A stretch of 64,000 bases of DNA, from the NCBI GenBank assembly GCA_021730785.1, contig JAKFWF010000039.1, positions 131,615-195,614 of the forward strand. Reading direction: 5' to 3'. A program made the position numbers and the translations under genes. A model generated the notes under the pieces. That model was not told where the DNA came from and searched no databases. It saw only the letters and a list, made by a program, of their open reading frames with translations. This DNA comes from Hyphomicrobiaceae bacterium. GTDB lineage: Bacteria; Pseudomonadota; Alphaproteobacteria; Rhizobiales; Hyphomicrobiaceae. How positions within the stretch are numbered: the first letter of the stretch is position 1; the number at the start of each line of letters is the position of its first letter. This document shows, piece by piece, positions 27,395 to 36,771 of this stretch.

Positions 27395-30300
27395 ATGAGT
27401 GACGGAAGTGTCCGAGCCTATGATGTGTTCGTCAGCTACAATCGCAAGGATGGCCTTGATGCCCGGTGGCTTGTCGATCAACTGATCCGCGCCGGGTATC
27501 ACACCTTCTTCGACCGTAACGAAATTTTGCCTGGGCGCCTGTGGCGCGAGCAAATCGAGCAGGTGGTCGGCACCGTCAGCACGGTTATCATCTGCATCGG
27601 CAAGTATGGTTTCGGCGACACCCAGCGCTGGGAGGTTCGTCGGGCCATCGAGACTGCCCGAGCGTCGGGCGAACGCGTGGTCGTCATTCCCGTCTGGGTG
27701 TCCGGCGAACAACGCGGCTACGACAAGCTCGGCGAACTTGCAGCCTACACCGCCGTCGATCTGGTTGGGCGGCGCCCTGACGGGATCGCTGATCTGCTCG
27801 CCGCCATCAAAGGAGAAGGTCTGCGCGATCTTGTCCGCCGGCGCGAGGCCGAGTTGGCCAACCGGCCACCGTTCCGTGGACTGAGCGCCTTCCGCGAAGA
27901 TGATGCACCGTATTTCTTTGGTCGCGAGACGGTCTCGCAAGATCTGGCGCAGGCGGTCTCAAAGCACCGGTTCGTGTCGCTAGTCGGTGCATCGGGCAGC
28001 GGCAAATCCTCAGTCGTCTTTGCCGGCTTGGTGCCGCACCTGCGACGCAGCGAAGGCGGCCGCATCTGGACGATAGCCACGATGCGGCCGGGGCCGGACC
28101 CGCTGATGGCACTGGCGCAGGCCCTGACACCTGTCCTGGCGCCGGAGCTGAAGCCGTCCGACCTCATTGCCGAGGAACAGGCGCTGCGAGACCGCCTCAT
28201 GCTGGCATCGGGTGCCGCGAACCCGTTGCCGCAGCTGATCAAGCGCTACGCCGAGGCGCAGGGGCCGATCGAAGGCGTGCTGCTGATCGTCGACCAGTTC
28301 GAGGAACTGTTCACGCTCGTCCGCGACGAACGCATCGTCGCGCGGTTTCTCGAGGCGCTCGAGGCGTGTGTCGGCAACCGCGACTTCCCGATCCATGTTC
28401 TGGTAACGCTGCGCGAAGATCATGAGCCCGCCGCCAAGGCCGCGCCCGCCGTCGGCCGGCTGCTGGGCGCCGGCAAGCGGATTGCGCTTGGTGCCATGAC
28501 CGAGCTCGAATTGCGCCGTGCCATAGAGGAGCCGGCGGCCGCCGCAGGCCTCAGGTTTGACGAAGGCCTCGTCGATATCATCTTGCGCGATCTGGAGGGC
28601 CAGCGCGGTGCCCTGCCGCTGCTCGAGTTTCTTTTGCACCAGCTCTGGGCCGAACGCAGTCTGGAACTCGGCCTGATGACGCGTGCGGCCTACACCAAGG
28701 TCGGCGGTGTCAGGCAGGCAATCGCGCGTCACGCGGATGCGGTCTATGGCATGCTACGACCCGAAGATGCTGCCCTTGCCCAAGGGTTGTTCCAGGTGCT
28801 CGTGCACGCCGGCAAGGACACGCAGTCCGACACCCGGCGACCGATCGAATTGGCACGCCTGTCCGAGCGCCTCAGGCAGCTCGCACTGCAGCTCACGGGG
28901 CCCGATGCCCGCCTCCTCGTCACCGATGGCCAGAAGGTCGAGATTACCCACGAAGCGTTGCTGCGCGTATGGAGCAGGCTATCTGGTTGGGTAGATGCCG
29001 CCCGCGCCAAGCTGCAACTGCGTGAACGTCTGGAGACCCAGGCGCTGCTGTGGGAAGCTGAGACGACGACCAAGCCTGATGCCGCCACCAGCCGATTGCT
29101 CGCAGCCGGCGCCGCCGTCGACGAAGCTGTCCAACTCGTCAAGACGGATGCCGGCCTGCTGGAAGGCACTCCCATCATCGCCCGCTTTGTTGCAGCCTCC
29201 GAACAGTCAGTGCGCCTCGCCGCCGACGTCGCTGCCCAGGGCCGCAAGGCCACGGAAAGGCTCGGCCGGATGTTTCGCATGGCGGCGCTGGCCGCAGTGC
29301 TCGCGGTCGGGGTCGTTGGCGCGGTCGGTGCATTCTACTATCGCACACTCGGCACAGAGGCCGACGCCAACCGCACGATCGCACTGGAGGCATCCAACAC
29401 CATCGTCAACCGCGTCTCGCGCGATTTGAGCGAAACCGAGGGTGTGCCGCCGGCTGCGATTTCGAGTGTGCTCAGCAATGCGCAGCGCATCCTCGAAGGG
29501 TTCCGCACTCAGCTTCGCGGCGGCGACGACCCGCGGCAATTGAAGCTCGTCGTGATCGATCTGTTGACCCAAAGTGCCGCGACCCGGCTGGTCGAAGGCA
29601 ACTTCGCCAATGCCCGTCAGGATCTCGGTTCGGCCGAAACGAAATACGACGAGGCGTGCGGCGCGGCCCCTGCTGATCGGCGCTGTGCCTTGCGGCGGGC
29701 CGAAGTCATGCAGGTTCGCGCAACGCTGGCCTTACTGACGCATCCGGCTTCGGCCAAGGACGCGCGCACCTTCGCTGCTGCCGGATTGGCCGCGCTCGCG
29801 CAATTCCTGCCGGCAGCCGCAGATGGCGGCAATTCTGGTCCGGGCAATTCCGTCCCGAGCGACGAGACGCGCGTCGTCATGGTGACGGCTGCCGCATTGC
29901 GTATCCTTGATGCACAGGCACTGCTGGCGGAACTCGACGCCGAGGCGGCGAGCCAGGCAAGGCCGGCGTTGGCGCAGGACATCACAAAGGCATTGGACAA
30001 TCTGCAGCAATCGATCGCCGGCCTCACCCCTCAGGCGACCAGCAGCGGAGAGCCTTCGGCTGCTCAAATCGCGCTTTCTGCCCTGCATCGCTTGCGTGCC
30101 GCGCTGTTGATCACCAATCGCCAGGCCGAAGAGGCCGCCAAGGCCGCCGGGACAGCCGTGAAGTCGGCGCACGATGTACGCAAGACCAATCCGGCCAGCT
30201 TGATCGCACGCATCGCCCACGCCGAGGCGCTGATCGTGCACGGTGTCGCGGAGGCGAGCCGTGCGCCAGCACCACAGGGTGCGCCTCAAGCCGCTGCCGC

Positions 30301-33300
30301 CGGCCTCGCGCCGGCGCCGCTGCCGCCGAGCCTTCTGCAGGGCTTCAAGGAATTACATGATTATGCGATTGCCAATCCCGTAAACCAGCTGATCCGCATA
30401 CGCTATATGCAGCTGTGGCGTTTGACGCGACGCGCGTTCGCCGAGGTTCGGCCGGACTGGCAATGGCAGGATATCGAAAGCAGCGAGGTCGTCGAGATAC
30501 GCCGCTCGATCGTGAGCTTCGCACTCAGTCGGCTGACACCGAGTGGACTGGTCGACGAGACCGAAGCCGCCTATCTCCGATCGGAGGCGTTGGAGAGCGC
30601 GCAATCGTTGCTGTGGACGTACTCGCGGCAGAAGGCGACGGACAAGACCCTTGCGCTCGCGGAGATGCTGAAGCTCAGCATTCTTTCGGGCAGTATACCC
30701 GCAAACGATGAAACCGCTTTCCTCAACAAGCTGCGCACTTTGTTCTGGATCGGTCTTGCCCATCGTGACAAGCGCGACTCGACCAACGCCGTTGCCCAAT
30801 TCATCACCATCGACGAGCTTCTCAAGCCACGCATGAGCGGCCTCAACTGCAATGCCAAGGAGCGGACCGATACGCAGAAGCGGTATTGTTTCTTTTCGAG
30901 CTATGTCGCCACGTTCCTTGGGTCCGAAGAGACCTGGAAAGGCACGACTGAGGCCACCATCGATGCTGACCTCGACAAGGCGCGCAAGATTGTCGAGCAG
31001 CTGAGGAATGCCAATACGGACAATGTCGAGTTCAAGTCTGCCTTGGCGGTCCTGTTGATGACGCAGGGCCAGCGGTCCGAGAAACGGTCTGATGAGCCCG
31101 GTGCCTTGAAACTCTATCAGGAATCGGCACAACTGGGTTCTGAGGGCGCCGTTCGGCGTTTGCGCGACTATCAGCAGCGCAATCTCGGCAGCCGCGATGT
31201 TTCGGCAATGGCGTTCAACTTCGAGCAACGGCAACGTGACACTGCCCCCGTCCTCGTCGAGGTTGTGGGAACGTCGCGGATTTTGCGCGGCAGCAACAGC
31301 ATGTTCTCGGTGTTCCTCGAGCCGCCGCAGGGTAACGCCGATCCGGTGGCGCGCGAACAGCAGCGGCTCGAAAACTATTATGGTGTTACGCTCGACGAAG
31401 TCTCGATCACGAAGCTCAGGAATATCGTAGCCGGAGCCGATCAACTGGCCCGCAAAGCCAAGCGGACCTACGTCAGTCGCGATTTGCGGCAAGCCCTTGA
31501 AAACCTCAATGATGCCGAAGAGCGCGATCGCCCCTACGGCAGCACAATCCTCGACCCCGCCCTGAAGGAGCACGATTACGCAGTGCTCAATGCCGAGTTT
31601 GGCCGCGCCCTGGAGGCACTGGACAAGGCACGTGCAGAAGTGGTGCGGCAGGCGACCAGTGCCACGTCCAAGCCCGAGCTTGAATACGAGTGGGGCATCC
31701 TCGGCATGAAGTATCTGCAGCTGGCAGAGGCATCCCGCCGCCGCAACTCAGAAGACCGGTCGAGCGGATCGACCGGCAAACAGATCTGGTCCAGCGTCAC
31801 CGACAAAGCGGTTCAACAGAGCGACGAAACGTTCGGCCGTGCCTTCAGCGGCGACATCGGCGCCCCCGCCACTCGCAGTGCCGGTGTCGTCGATCAGAAG
31901 CCCTTCGACCGCGGCGTGCGCTTGTTCAAGCTTGCACAGCGGATGGTCACTGCCCTCGACGAAATCAATAAGCGCGGAACCTATATCTATCGGGATGCGC
32001 AGACCTTTGGCGAGCGCATGAACGAAAACATGGTGTTCGCACTAGAGCGCGCCCTTGCCTTGCTGTTCATGTCACGCAAGGACGTTGCCGGACCGACCTA
32101 TCAAGTTGATTGGTATATCATCAATGGTGAGTTGATGCGTGGCAATGCGTTGCGGCAACAGACAACGAACCGGCCACGCCCGCAGGATGTATTGAAAATC
32201 GCCAAGCAAGGTGCCGATTTCCGAGGGGAGGCGATGGACGCTTACGAGGGCGCGCTGGCTCACCTTGCCAGTTTTGCGCGTGGCCCTGCTGCTGATATCG
32301 AGATCAAGCAGTATGAGGTCAATGCTCTGCTTGGCATTGCCCAAACGCACACGATTCTGGCGGAGCATACCGCCGCCGTCAGGGTGCTGGAGAAGGCAAC
32401 GCGCATCGTCGACGACCTGATCGAACAGGATCGCGGCAATTTCCGGTCGCGGCTGCTGAAAGCCACTGTTCTGGAAAAACTGGCTACCAGCCAGATCAAT
32501 CTGGCGCGGATCAAATACAGCGAAGCACGCGCATTGTATGACGCGGGCGGCACCAGCAGCTCCAGCAGAGCCGCCGAAGAAAGAGTGCGTCGCGTAATCA
32601 ACGACGCCATTGAACAGGGGCGAGATCTCTTTGGCGACTCCCGCGACAGCTATCTCCGCGCGAACTTCGAGTACATCGCCAGCCTGCGCATCGACCCGGA
32701 TCGCTGCCGCAACTGCCAGGCCGAAATTCGCAGCAATATGCGGAAGGTGGTCAGCTTGATCGACGTGCGCACGGAAGCCGATTTCAGATCGAGCCCCATA
32801 GAAAAATGGCGCAATGCCCGCCTCGAAGCCAAAGAGTTTGCCGAGCAGATGATGCAGGAGTTGCGCCAGAGCGAGGCACGGGTCTCCAACGTGCGACTGG
32901 TACTGGGCGACTTCGGCTCCAGTCGGCCCGGCAATGTTGGGGGCAGTGGTTCGACGGGCGATGAGGGCAAGAAGACTTCGAAATCTACGCGCGTGCCGGT
33001 TGCGCCATCGGTCATCGCCGGTGTCATCAAGGAACCGTGGGATCCACAGGAACTGGTCAAGAGCTTCCGTGAGCAGTTGGAACTCCTCGACGGTCCGCAA
33101 GGCCAGGCGCGCGTCGAACGGGCCGGCATAACAGCGCTTGCCAAATACATCGCTATTTTGTCCTACGACATGGTGGCCGAGTTTGCGATCCGGACGGCCA
33201 GTCTCGGCGATCACGTTACGGCGTTCCGTGAGGCATCGATCATCTATAAGGCGCTGGCCGAGGAACTGGCCCGGCTCGTCGATGTCAATACGCCGGCAGC

Positions 33301-33676
33301 CGAGCAATATGCCGTGACGCTCAGCGATCTCGCCTTCGCGCTGACAGTTGTGTCGGCGAAAGAACCGGCCCGAGTGCGCGAGGCGCGTCAGCTCAGCGAT
33401 CAGGCCGTCAACATTGACAAGAATCTGTACCTGCAGGAGCCGAACATCCGGTTGAATGCCGCGCACGTGTTGCTGATCGACCGGCAATTCGGCGCCGCGC
33501 GTGACGAATATCTCAACTCCTTCAACTGGGGCAAAAAGAAGAAAGACGACGGCGATTGGAATTGGCGCAATCAACTCCTGACCGACTTGGCACTTTTGCG
33601 ACAGGTTTTCGCTGGCAACACGGAGATGGTGCAGGAAATCGACCGGATCAGCGCGGAAGCCCGCGCGCGCAAGTAA
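27395..33676 (+). CDS. TIR domain-STAND NTPase with membrane segment and long helical-repeat C-terminus
   Basis: 2093 residues. A TIR domain occupies residues 8-135: YDVFVSYNRKD, loop RNEILPG, and QRWEVRRAIETA, where E80 after W79 matches the catalytic Glu of NAD-cleaving TIRs. A STAND-type ATPase (nSTAND1-like) follows from about 160 to 535: PYFFGRE, Walker A GASGSGKSS (198-206), Walker B LLIVDQFEELF (296-306) and closing motif THEALLRVWSRL. One membrane segment lies at about 629-648. The remaining 1400 residues are Ala/Leu/Arg-rich helices that look like divergent TPR-type repeats rather than the usual WD40 sensor. The C-terminal sensor would lie outside the membrane if the TIR-ATPase part is cytoplasmic. 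TIR-STAND proteins act as ligand-triggered NADases or scaffolds in bacterial immunity. Function here is inferred. Confidence 0.85.
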   Translation: MSDGSVRAYDVFVSYNRKDGLDARWLVDQLIRAGYHTFFDRNEILPGRLWREQIEQVVGTVSTVIICIGKYGFGDTQRWEVRRAIETARASGERVVVIPVWVSGEQRGYDKLGELAAYTAVDLVGRRPDGIADLLAAIKGEGLRDLVRRREAELANRPPFRGLSAFREDDAPYFFGRETVSQDLAQAVSKHRFVSLVGASGSGKSSVVFAGLVPHLRRSEGGRIWTIATMRPGPDPLMALAQALTPVLAPELKPSDLIAEEQALRDRLMLASGAANPLPQLIKRYAEAQGPIEGVLLIVDQFEELFTLVRDERIVARFLEALEACVGNRDFPIHVLVTLREDHEPAAKAAPAVGRLLGAGKRIALGAMTELELRRAIEEPAAAAGLRFDEGLVDIILRDLEGQRGALPLLEFLLHQLWAERSLELGLMTRAAYTKVGGVRQAIARHADAVYGMLRPEDAALAQGLFQVLVHAGKDTQSDTRRPIELARLSERLRQLALQLTGPDARLLVTDGQKVEITHEALLRVWSRLSGWVDAARAKLQLRERLETQALLWEAETTTKPDAATSRLLAAGAAVDEAVQLVKTDAGLLEGTPIIARFVAASEQSVRLAADVAAQGRKATERLGRMFRMAALAAVLAVGVVGAVGAFYYRTLGTEADANRTIALEASNTIVNRVSRDLSETEGVPPAAISSVLSNAQRILEGFRTQLRGGDDPRQLKLVVIDLLTQSAATRLVEGNFANARQDLGSAETKYDEACGAAPADRRCALRRAEVMQVRATLALLTHPASAKDARTFAAAGLAALAQFLPAAADGGNSGPGNSVPSDETRVVMVTAAALRILDAQALLAELDAEAASQARPALAQDITKALDNLQQSIAGLTPQATSSGEPSAAQIALSALHRLRAALLITNRQAEEAAKAAGTAVKSAHDVRKTNPASLIARIAHAEALIVHGVAEASRAPAPQGAPQAAAAGLAPAPLPPSLLQGFKELHDYAIANPVNQLIRIRYMQLWRLTRRAFAEVRPDWQWQDIESSEVVEIRRSIVSFALSRLTPSGLVDETEAAYLRSEALESAQSLLWTYSRQKATDKTLALAEMLKLSILSGSIPANDETAFLNKLRTLFWIGLAHRDKRDSTNAVAQFITIDELLKPRMSGLNCNAKERTDTQKRYCFFSSYVATFLGSEETWKGTTEATIDADLDKARKIVEQLRNANTDNVEFKSALAVLLMTQGQRSEKRSDEPGALKLYQESAQLGSEGAVRRLRDYQQRNLGSRDVSAMAFNFEQRQRDTAPVLVEVVGTSRILRGSNSMFSVFLEPPQGNADPVAREQQRLENYYGVTLDEVSITKLRNIVAGADQLARKAKRTYVSRDLRQALENLNDAEERDRPYGSTILDPALKEHDYAVLNAEFGRALEALDKARAEVVRQATSATSKPELEYEWGILGMKYLQLAEASRRRNSEDRSSGSTGKQIWSSVTDKAVQQSDETFGRAFSGDIGAPATRSAGVVDQKPFDRGVRLFKLAQRMVTALDEINKRGTYIYRDAQTFGERMNENMVFALERALALLFMSRKDVAGPTYQVDWYIINGELMRGNALRQQTTNRPRPQDVLKIAKQGADFRGEAMDAYEGALAHLASFARGPAADIEIKQYEVNALLGIAQTHTILAEHTAAVRVLEKATRIVDDLIEQDRGNFRSRLLKATVLEKLATSQINLARIKYSEARALYDAGGTSSSSRAAEERVRRVINDAIEQGRDLFGDSRDSYLRANFEYIASLRIDPDRCRNCQAEIRSNMRKVVSLIDVRTEADFRSSPIEKWRNARLEAKEFAEQMMQELRQSEARVSNVRLVLGDFGSSRPGNVGGSGSTGDEGKKTSKSTRVPVAPSVIAGVIKEPWDPQELVKSFREQLELLDGPQGQARVERAGITALAKYIAILSYDMVAEFAIRTASLGDHVTAFREASIIYKALAEELARLVDVNTPAAEQYAVTLSDLAFALTVVSAKEPARVREARQLSDQAVNIDKNLYLQEPNIRLNAAHVLLIDRQFGAARDEYLNSFNWGKKKKDDGDWNWRNQLLTDLALLRQVFAGNTEMVQEIDRISAEARARK

Positions 33677-33715
33677 TGCCGAGCCGGCGCCGTCGTCCTA
33701 GTCCAGCGCGTCCCC

Positions 33716-35245
33716 TCACGACCGGGACGGCTCGCTTGAACTCATGGCGCGCAGTTCCTTCTTCAGGATCTTGCCGGTCGGACCGAGCGGCAGCGCGTCT
33801 TTGAACACCACGCGGCGCGGTGCCTTGTAGGCGGCAAGGTGCGCGCGGCAATGGGCGATGATCTCATCGGCGGTGGGCGAAGTGCCGGCCGCAGGCACGA
33901 CATAGGCGACGGGTATTTCACCCTTCTCCTCATCGGCGGCGCCGATCAGGGCACAGAGATAAACGTCATCGCGCTTGTAGAGCACATCCTCCACCTCAAA
34001 GGGGTAGATGTTGAAACCACCCGAGATAATGACGTCTTTCTTTCGGTCGATGATGTGGAGGTGATCGCGATCATCGATAAAACCGATATCGCCGCTGAGC
34101 CACGCGCCATTGCGGAAAGCCAAGTCCGTGGCCGTGGCGTCCTGCCAATAACCAGGGCCGACGGTGTCGCCCTTGATGGCGATCTCGCCGGTCTGACCGC
34201 GCTCCATCACGCGGCCACTGTCGTCTAGGACCGCGAGCGACGTGTTGCCGATCGGCAATCCGACCGAGCCTGCACTGCGCGGCCCCTGCAGCGGCTCGGC
34301 TGTGACGTAGGTCGAAACCTCGGTTGCGCCGTAAATGTTGATCAGCCGAGTTTTCAGCTTCTTCTCGAAATCCTCGACAAGCGAGGGCACGAGGACCGCG
34401 CCGCCGGCGAGGCACAGGCGCAGCGATGACAAATCGTGTTTGCGGGCATCGTAGGCTTTGAGCAGGAACGTAAACATCGTCGGTGTGCCGAAGAATACCG
34501 ATATCTGGTGACGTGCGATGTCGGCGAGGACGCGGTCGAGGTTCCAGCGTTCGTGCAGAATGAGCGAACCGCCATTATAGAGCGCGCCGTTGAGGACAAC
34601 GGTTGCGCCGAAATTGTTGAACAACGGCAATACGCCCAAGAAGACCTCACGGCCTGATGCGCACGCAGTATAGACTTCGCCGCCCCGGATGGCTGCCAGG
34701 ATATTGCGCTGGTTCTGCATTGCCCCCTTGGGCTCGCCCGTCGTGCCCGACGTGAAGAACAGCGCAGCCACGTCGTCGGGGCCACTCGCGTCGTGGGCAA
34801 GATTGGGCACCGCGCGTTGGACCAAATCCTCCAGCTTTCCTGTCTGATCATCGCCGCCAAACACCAGCCTATGTCGCAAGGATGCCAGACCGGCCTGGAC
34901 GCCCCGAACAAGCGGCGCGCGTTCGCTGTCGGTGATGACAACGCGGGCGCTGGTCCGGGCCAAAATCTTGGTGAGTTCGCCCGAGCGGTACATCGCGCTC
35001 ATCGGCGTCGCGATCGCCCCGATCAGCTGGCAGGCGTGGTAGGCAAAGGCAAGTTCAGGCCGGCTTGGCAGGTAGAGACAGACGGGCTGCCCCCTGGTCA
35101 CGCCATGCTCGACGAGAACCTGGGCCAGCTTCTCGACCTGGCCGAAGTATTCTCCATACGTCCAGGCCTTGTCCTCGCACACTAGGAACGTTTTGTGCGG
35201 AAAATGGCGCGCGTGTGAACGCAACAGTTCCGACAATGTCTGCAA
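33716..35245 (-). CDS. AMP-dependent acyl-CoA synthetase
   Basis: 509 residues starting at a TTG (35245), supported by AGGAGG 6 bp upstream. Class I adenylate-forming enzyme: P-loop FFTSGTTGEPKGAM, the NIYGATEVSTY substrate motif, DIGFIDDRDHLHIIDRKKD hinge and the catalytic Lys in PLGPTGKILKKEL. It activates a carboxylic acid to its CoA thioester. It lies downstream of livF on the same strand, at the end of the alicyclic-acid cluster, and differs from the AliA-type ligase at 39903, so the cluster carries two ligases, perhaps for different ring or side-chain acids. Substrate is not readable from sequence. Confidence 0.85.
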   Translation of the reverse strand: MQTLSELLRSHARHFPHKTFLVCEDKAWTYGEYFGQVEKLAQVLVEHGVTRGQPVCLYLPSRPELAFAYHACQLIGAIATPMSAMYRSGELTKILARTSARVVITDSERAPLVRGVQAGLASLRHRLVFGGDDQTGKLEDLVQRAVPNLAHDASGPDDVAALFFTSGTTGEPKGAMQNQRNILAAIRGGEVYTACASGREVFLGVLPLFNNFGATVVLNGALYNGGSLILHERWNLDRVLADIARHQISVFFGTPTMFTFLLKAYDARKHDLSSLRLCLAGGAVLVPSLVEDFEKKLKTRLINIYGATEVSTYVTAEPLQGPRSAGSVGLPIGNTSLAVLDDSGRVMERGQTGEIAIKGDTVGPGYWQDATATDLAFRNGAWLSGDIGFIDDRDHLHIIDRKKDVIISGGFNIYPFEVEDVLYKRDDVYLCALIGAADEEKGEIPVAYVVPAAGTSPTADEIIAHCRAHLAAYKAPRRVVFKDALPLGPTGKILKKELRAMSSSEPSRS

Positions 35246-35302
35246 GGTAATCCTCCTGTGGTCATTGCTCAGGCTTCGCAGCGCGAGGCAACTTCCCCCG
35301 GA

Positions 35303-36010
35303 TCAGTGACCGGACACCATCAGATACTGGCGTGCGATTTCAGGATTGCCGAGAAACTCTGCAGCCGTGCCATGGAACACGCTTGCGCCCCGGTCGATCA
35401 CCACCACGCGGTCGCCGCAGGCGCGGATCGTCCGCAGCGATTGCTCGGAAACCAGCATCGACACCCGTTCCTGCTTCAACTTGAGGATGGCGGCGATGAT
35501 CTCGTCGATGATCTTTGGCGCGAGCCCTTCATTCGGCTCGTCCAGCAGCAGAAGCCGGGGATTGGTCAGCAGCGACCGCGCGATCGACAGCATCTGCTGC
35601 TCGCCGCCGCTCAAGACGCCGGCCAGGCGTTTGCGCCCTTCGGCCAGATGCGGAAACAGCGCATAGACACCATCAACGGTCCACTGGCCGTTGCCGGCGC
35701 CCTTGCGAACGACACGCAGGTTCTCGGCGACGGTCAGGCTGGCGAAGGCGCGCCGATCCTCAGGAACGTAGCCGATGCCGCGCTTGATGATGTCGTGCGA
35801 TGGCACACCGACCACGCTGGCGCCGTCGAATTCAACGGTGCCTTTCGTGACCTGGATGAGTTCCTGCACGATCGCGCGCATGGTGCTGGTCTTGCCGACG
35901 CCGTTGCGGCCGACGAGACAGACAACCTCGCCCTCGCCCACATCGAGGTCGACGCCGTGCAGAGCTTCGATACGGCCGTAGGCGGCGTGGAGTTGGCGGA
36001 TCTTCATCAT
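35303..36010 (-). CDS. livF: Branched-chain-type ABC transporter ATP-binding protein
   Basis: 235 residues; the ATG at 36010 overlaps the livG stop by 4 bp (ATGA). Walker A GRNGVGKTS, LSGGEQQMLSIARSL and Walker B LLLLDEPNEGLAP identify the LivF branch of HAAT-family ATPases. It forms a heterodimer with LivG to power LivHM. As part of the same array as badHI-aliBA, it probably serves uptake of an aromatic or alicyclic acid rather than branched-chain amino acids. Confidence 0.87.
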   Translation of the reverse strand: MMKIRQLHAAYGRIEALHGVDLDVGEGEVVCLVGRNGVGKTSTMRAIVQELIQVTKGTVEFDGASVVGVPSHDIIKRGIGYVPEDRRAFASLTVAENLRVVRKGAGNGQWTVDGVYALFPHLAEGRKRLAGVLSGGEQQMLSIARSLLTNPRLLLLDEPNEGLAPKIIDEIIAAILKLKQERVSMLVSEQSLRTIRACGDRVVVIDRGASVFHGTAAEFLGNPEIARQYLMVSGH

Positions 36011-36771
36011 GACGGCGCGCCCTCCGTGCCAAGATAAATATCCTGCACCGCACTATTGGCGCCGATCTCGGCCGGTGTGCCTTCGGCGAAGATCTTGCCT
36101 CGCGACATGACCGTGATGCGGTCGGCAAACCGGAACACGATATCGATATCGTGCTCGACGAACAGCAGCGTGATCTGATCGCGGGCCGCATGTTCGACCA
36201 TCAGCTCCATCAGGCTGCGGCGTTCGTTCAGGCCCATTCCCGCCGTCGGCTCGTCCAACAGCAGCACCTTTGGCCGTGTTGCAAGCACCATCCCGAACTC
36301 GAGCCGCTTGCGATCGCCCAGCGATAGGGTCTCCGCCGCATCATGCGCCACACGACCCAATCCGAGCCCAGTCACCATCGTCATGGCTGGCGAGGTCAGC
36401 GCGGTGAGATGGCGTTCCGAAACCGAGAACACGCGACCGTTCGATGGCAGCAGCGCCGTCCTGACGTTGTCGAGCACGGACAGGCGCCGGAATACGCGGT
36501 TGATCTGAAACGTTCTGGCGATCCCAAGACGCGCAATCTCCTGCGGCAAAGCACCAGAAATGTCGCGGCCGGCAAAGTGAACGGTACTGCCCGGCCCAAC
36601 CGCCTGTTGCCCGCCGAGAACGGCGATGAAGGTGCTCTTGCCCGCACCGTTCGGTCCGATCAGTGCGCGTCGCTCACCCGGCTGCAGGGTCAGATCGACT
36701 CCACCCAGCGCCACGAACCCCCCGTACTGCTTGGTGACATTGCGGGCCACCAGGATTGGTTCACGGCTCAT
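36007..36771 (-). CDS. livG: Branched-chain-type ABC transporter ATP-binding protein
   Basis: 254 residues from ATG 36771, which overlaps the livM stop by 4 bp. Walker A GPNGAGKST, signature LSLGDRKRLEFGMVLA (a degenerate signature usual in LivG) and Walker B VLLLDEPTAGMG are visible, with the long insertion after ISGALPQEIARLGIARTFQ typical of LivG. Partner of LivF. Confidence 0.87.
   Translation of the reverse strand: MSREPILVARNVTKQYGGFVALGGVDLTLQPGERRALIGPNGAGKSTFIAVLGGQQAVGPGSTVHFAGRDISGALPQEIARLGIARTFQINRVFRRLSVLDNVRTALLPSNGRVFSVSERHLTALTSPAMTMVTGLGLGRVAHDAAETLSLGDRKRLEFGMVLATRPKVLLLDEPTAGMGLNERRSLMELMVEHAARDQITLLFVEHDIDIVFRFADRITVMSRGKIFAEGTPAEIGANSAVQDIYLGTEGAPS

Noticed and set aside
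32072-33574. 500-codon minus-strand open frame under the TIR-STAND gene
   Set aside because: Shadow of the plus-strand reading frame, with no recognisable domain or start site.
35258-36037. 259-codon plus-strand open frame
   Set aside because: Antisense to livF, which has all ABC ATPase motifs.
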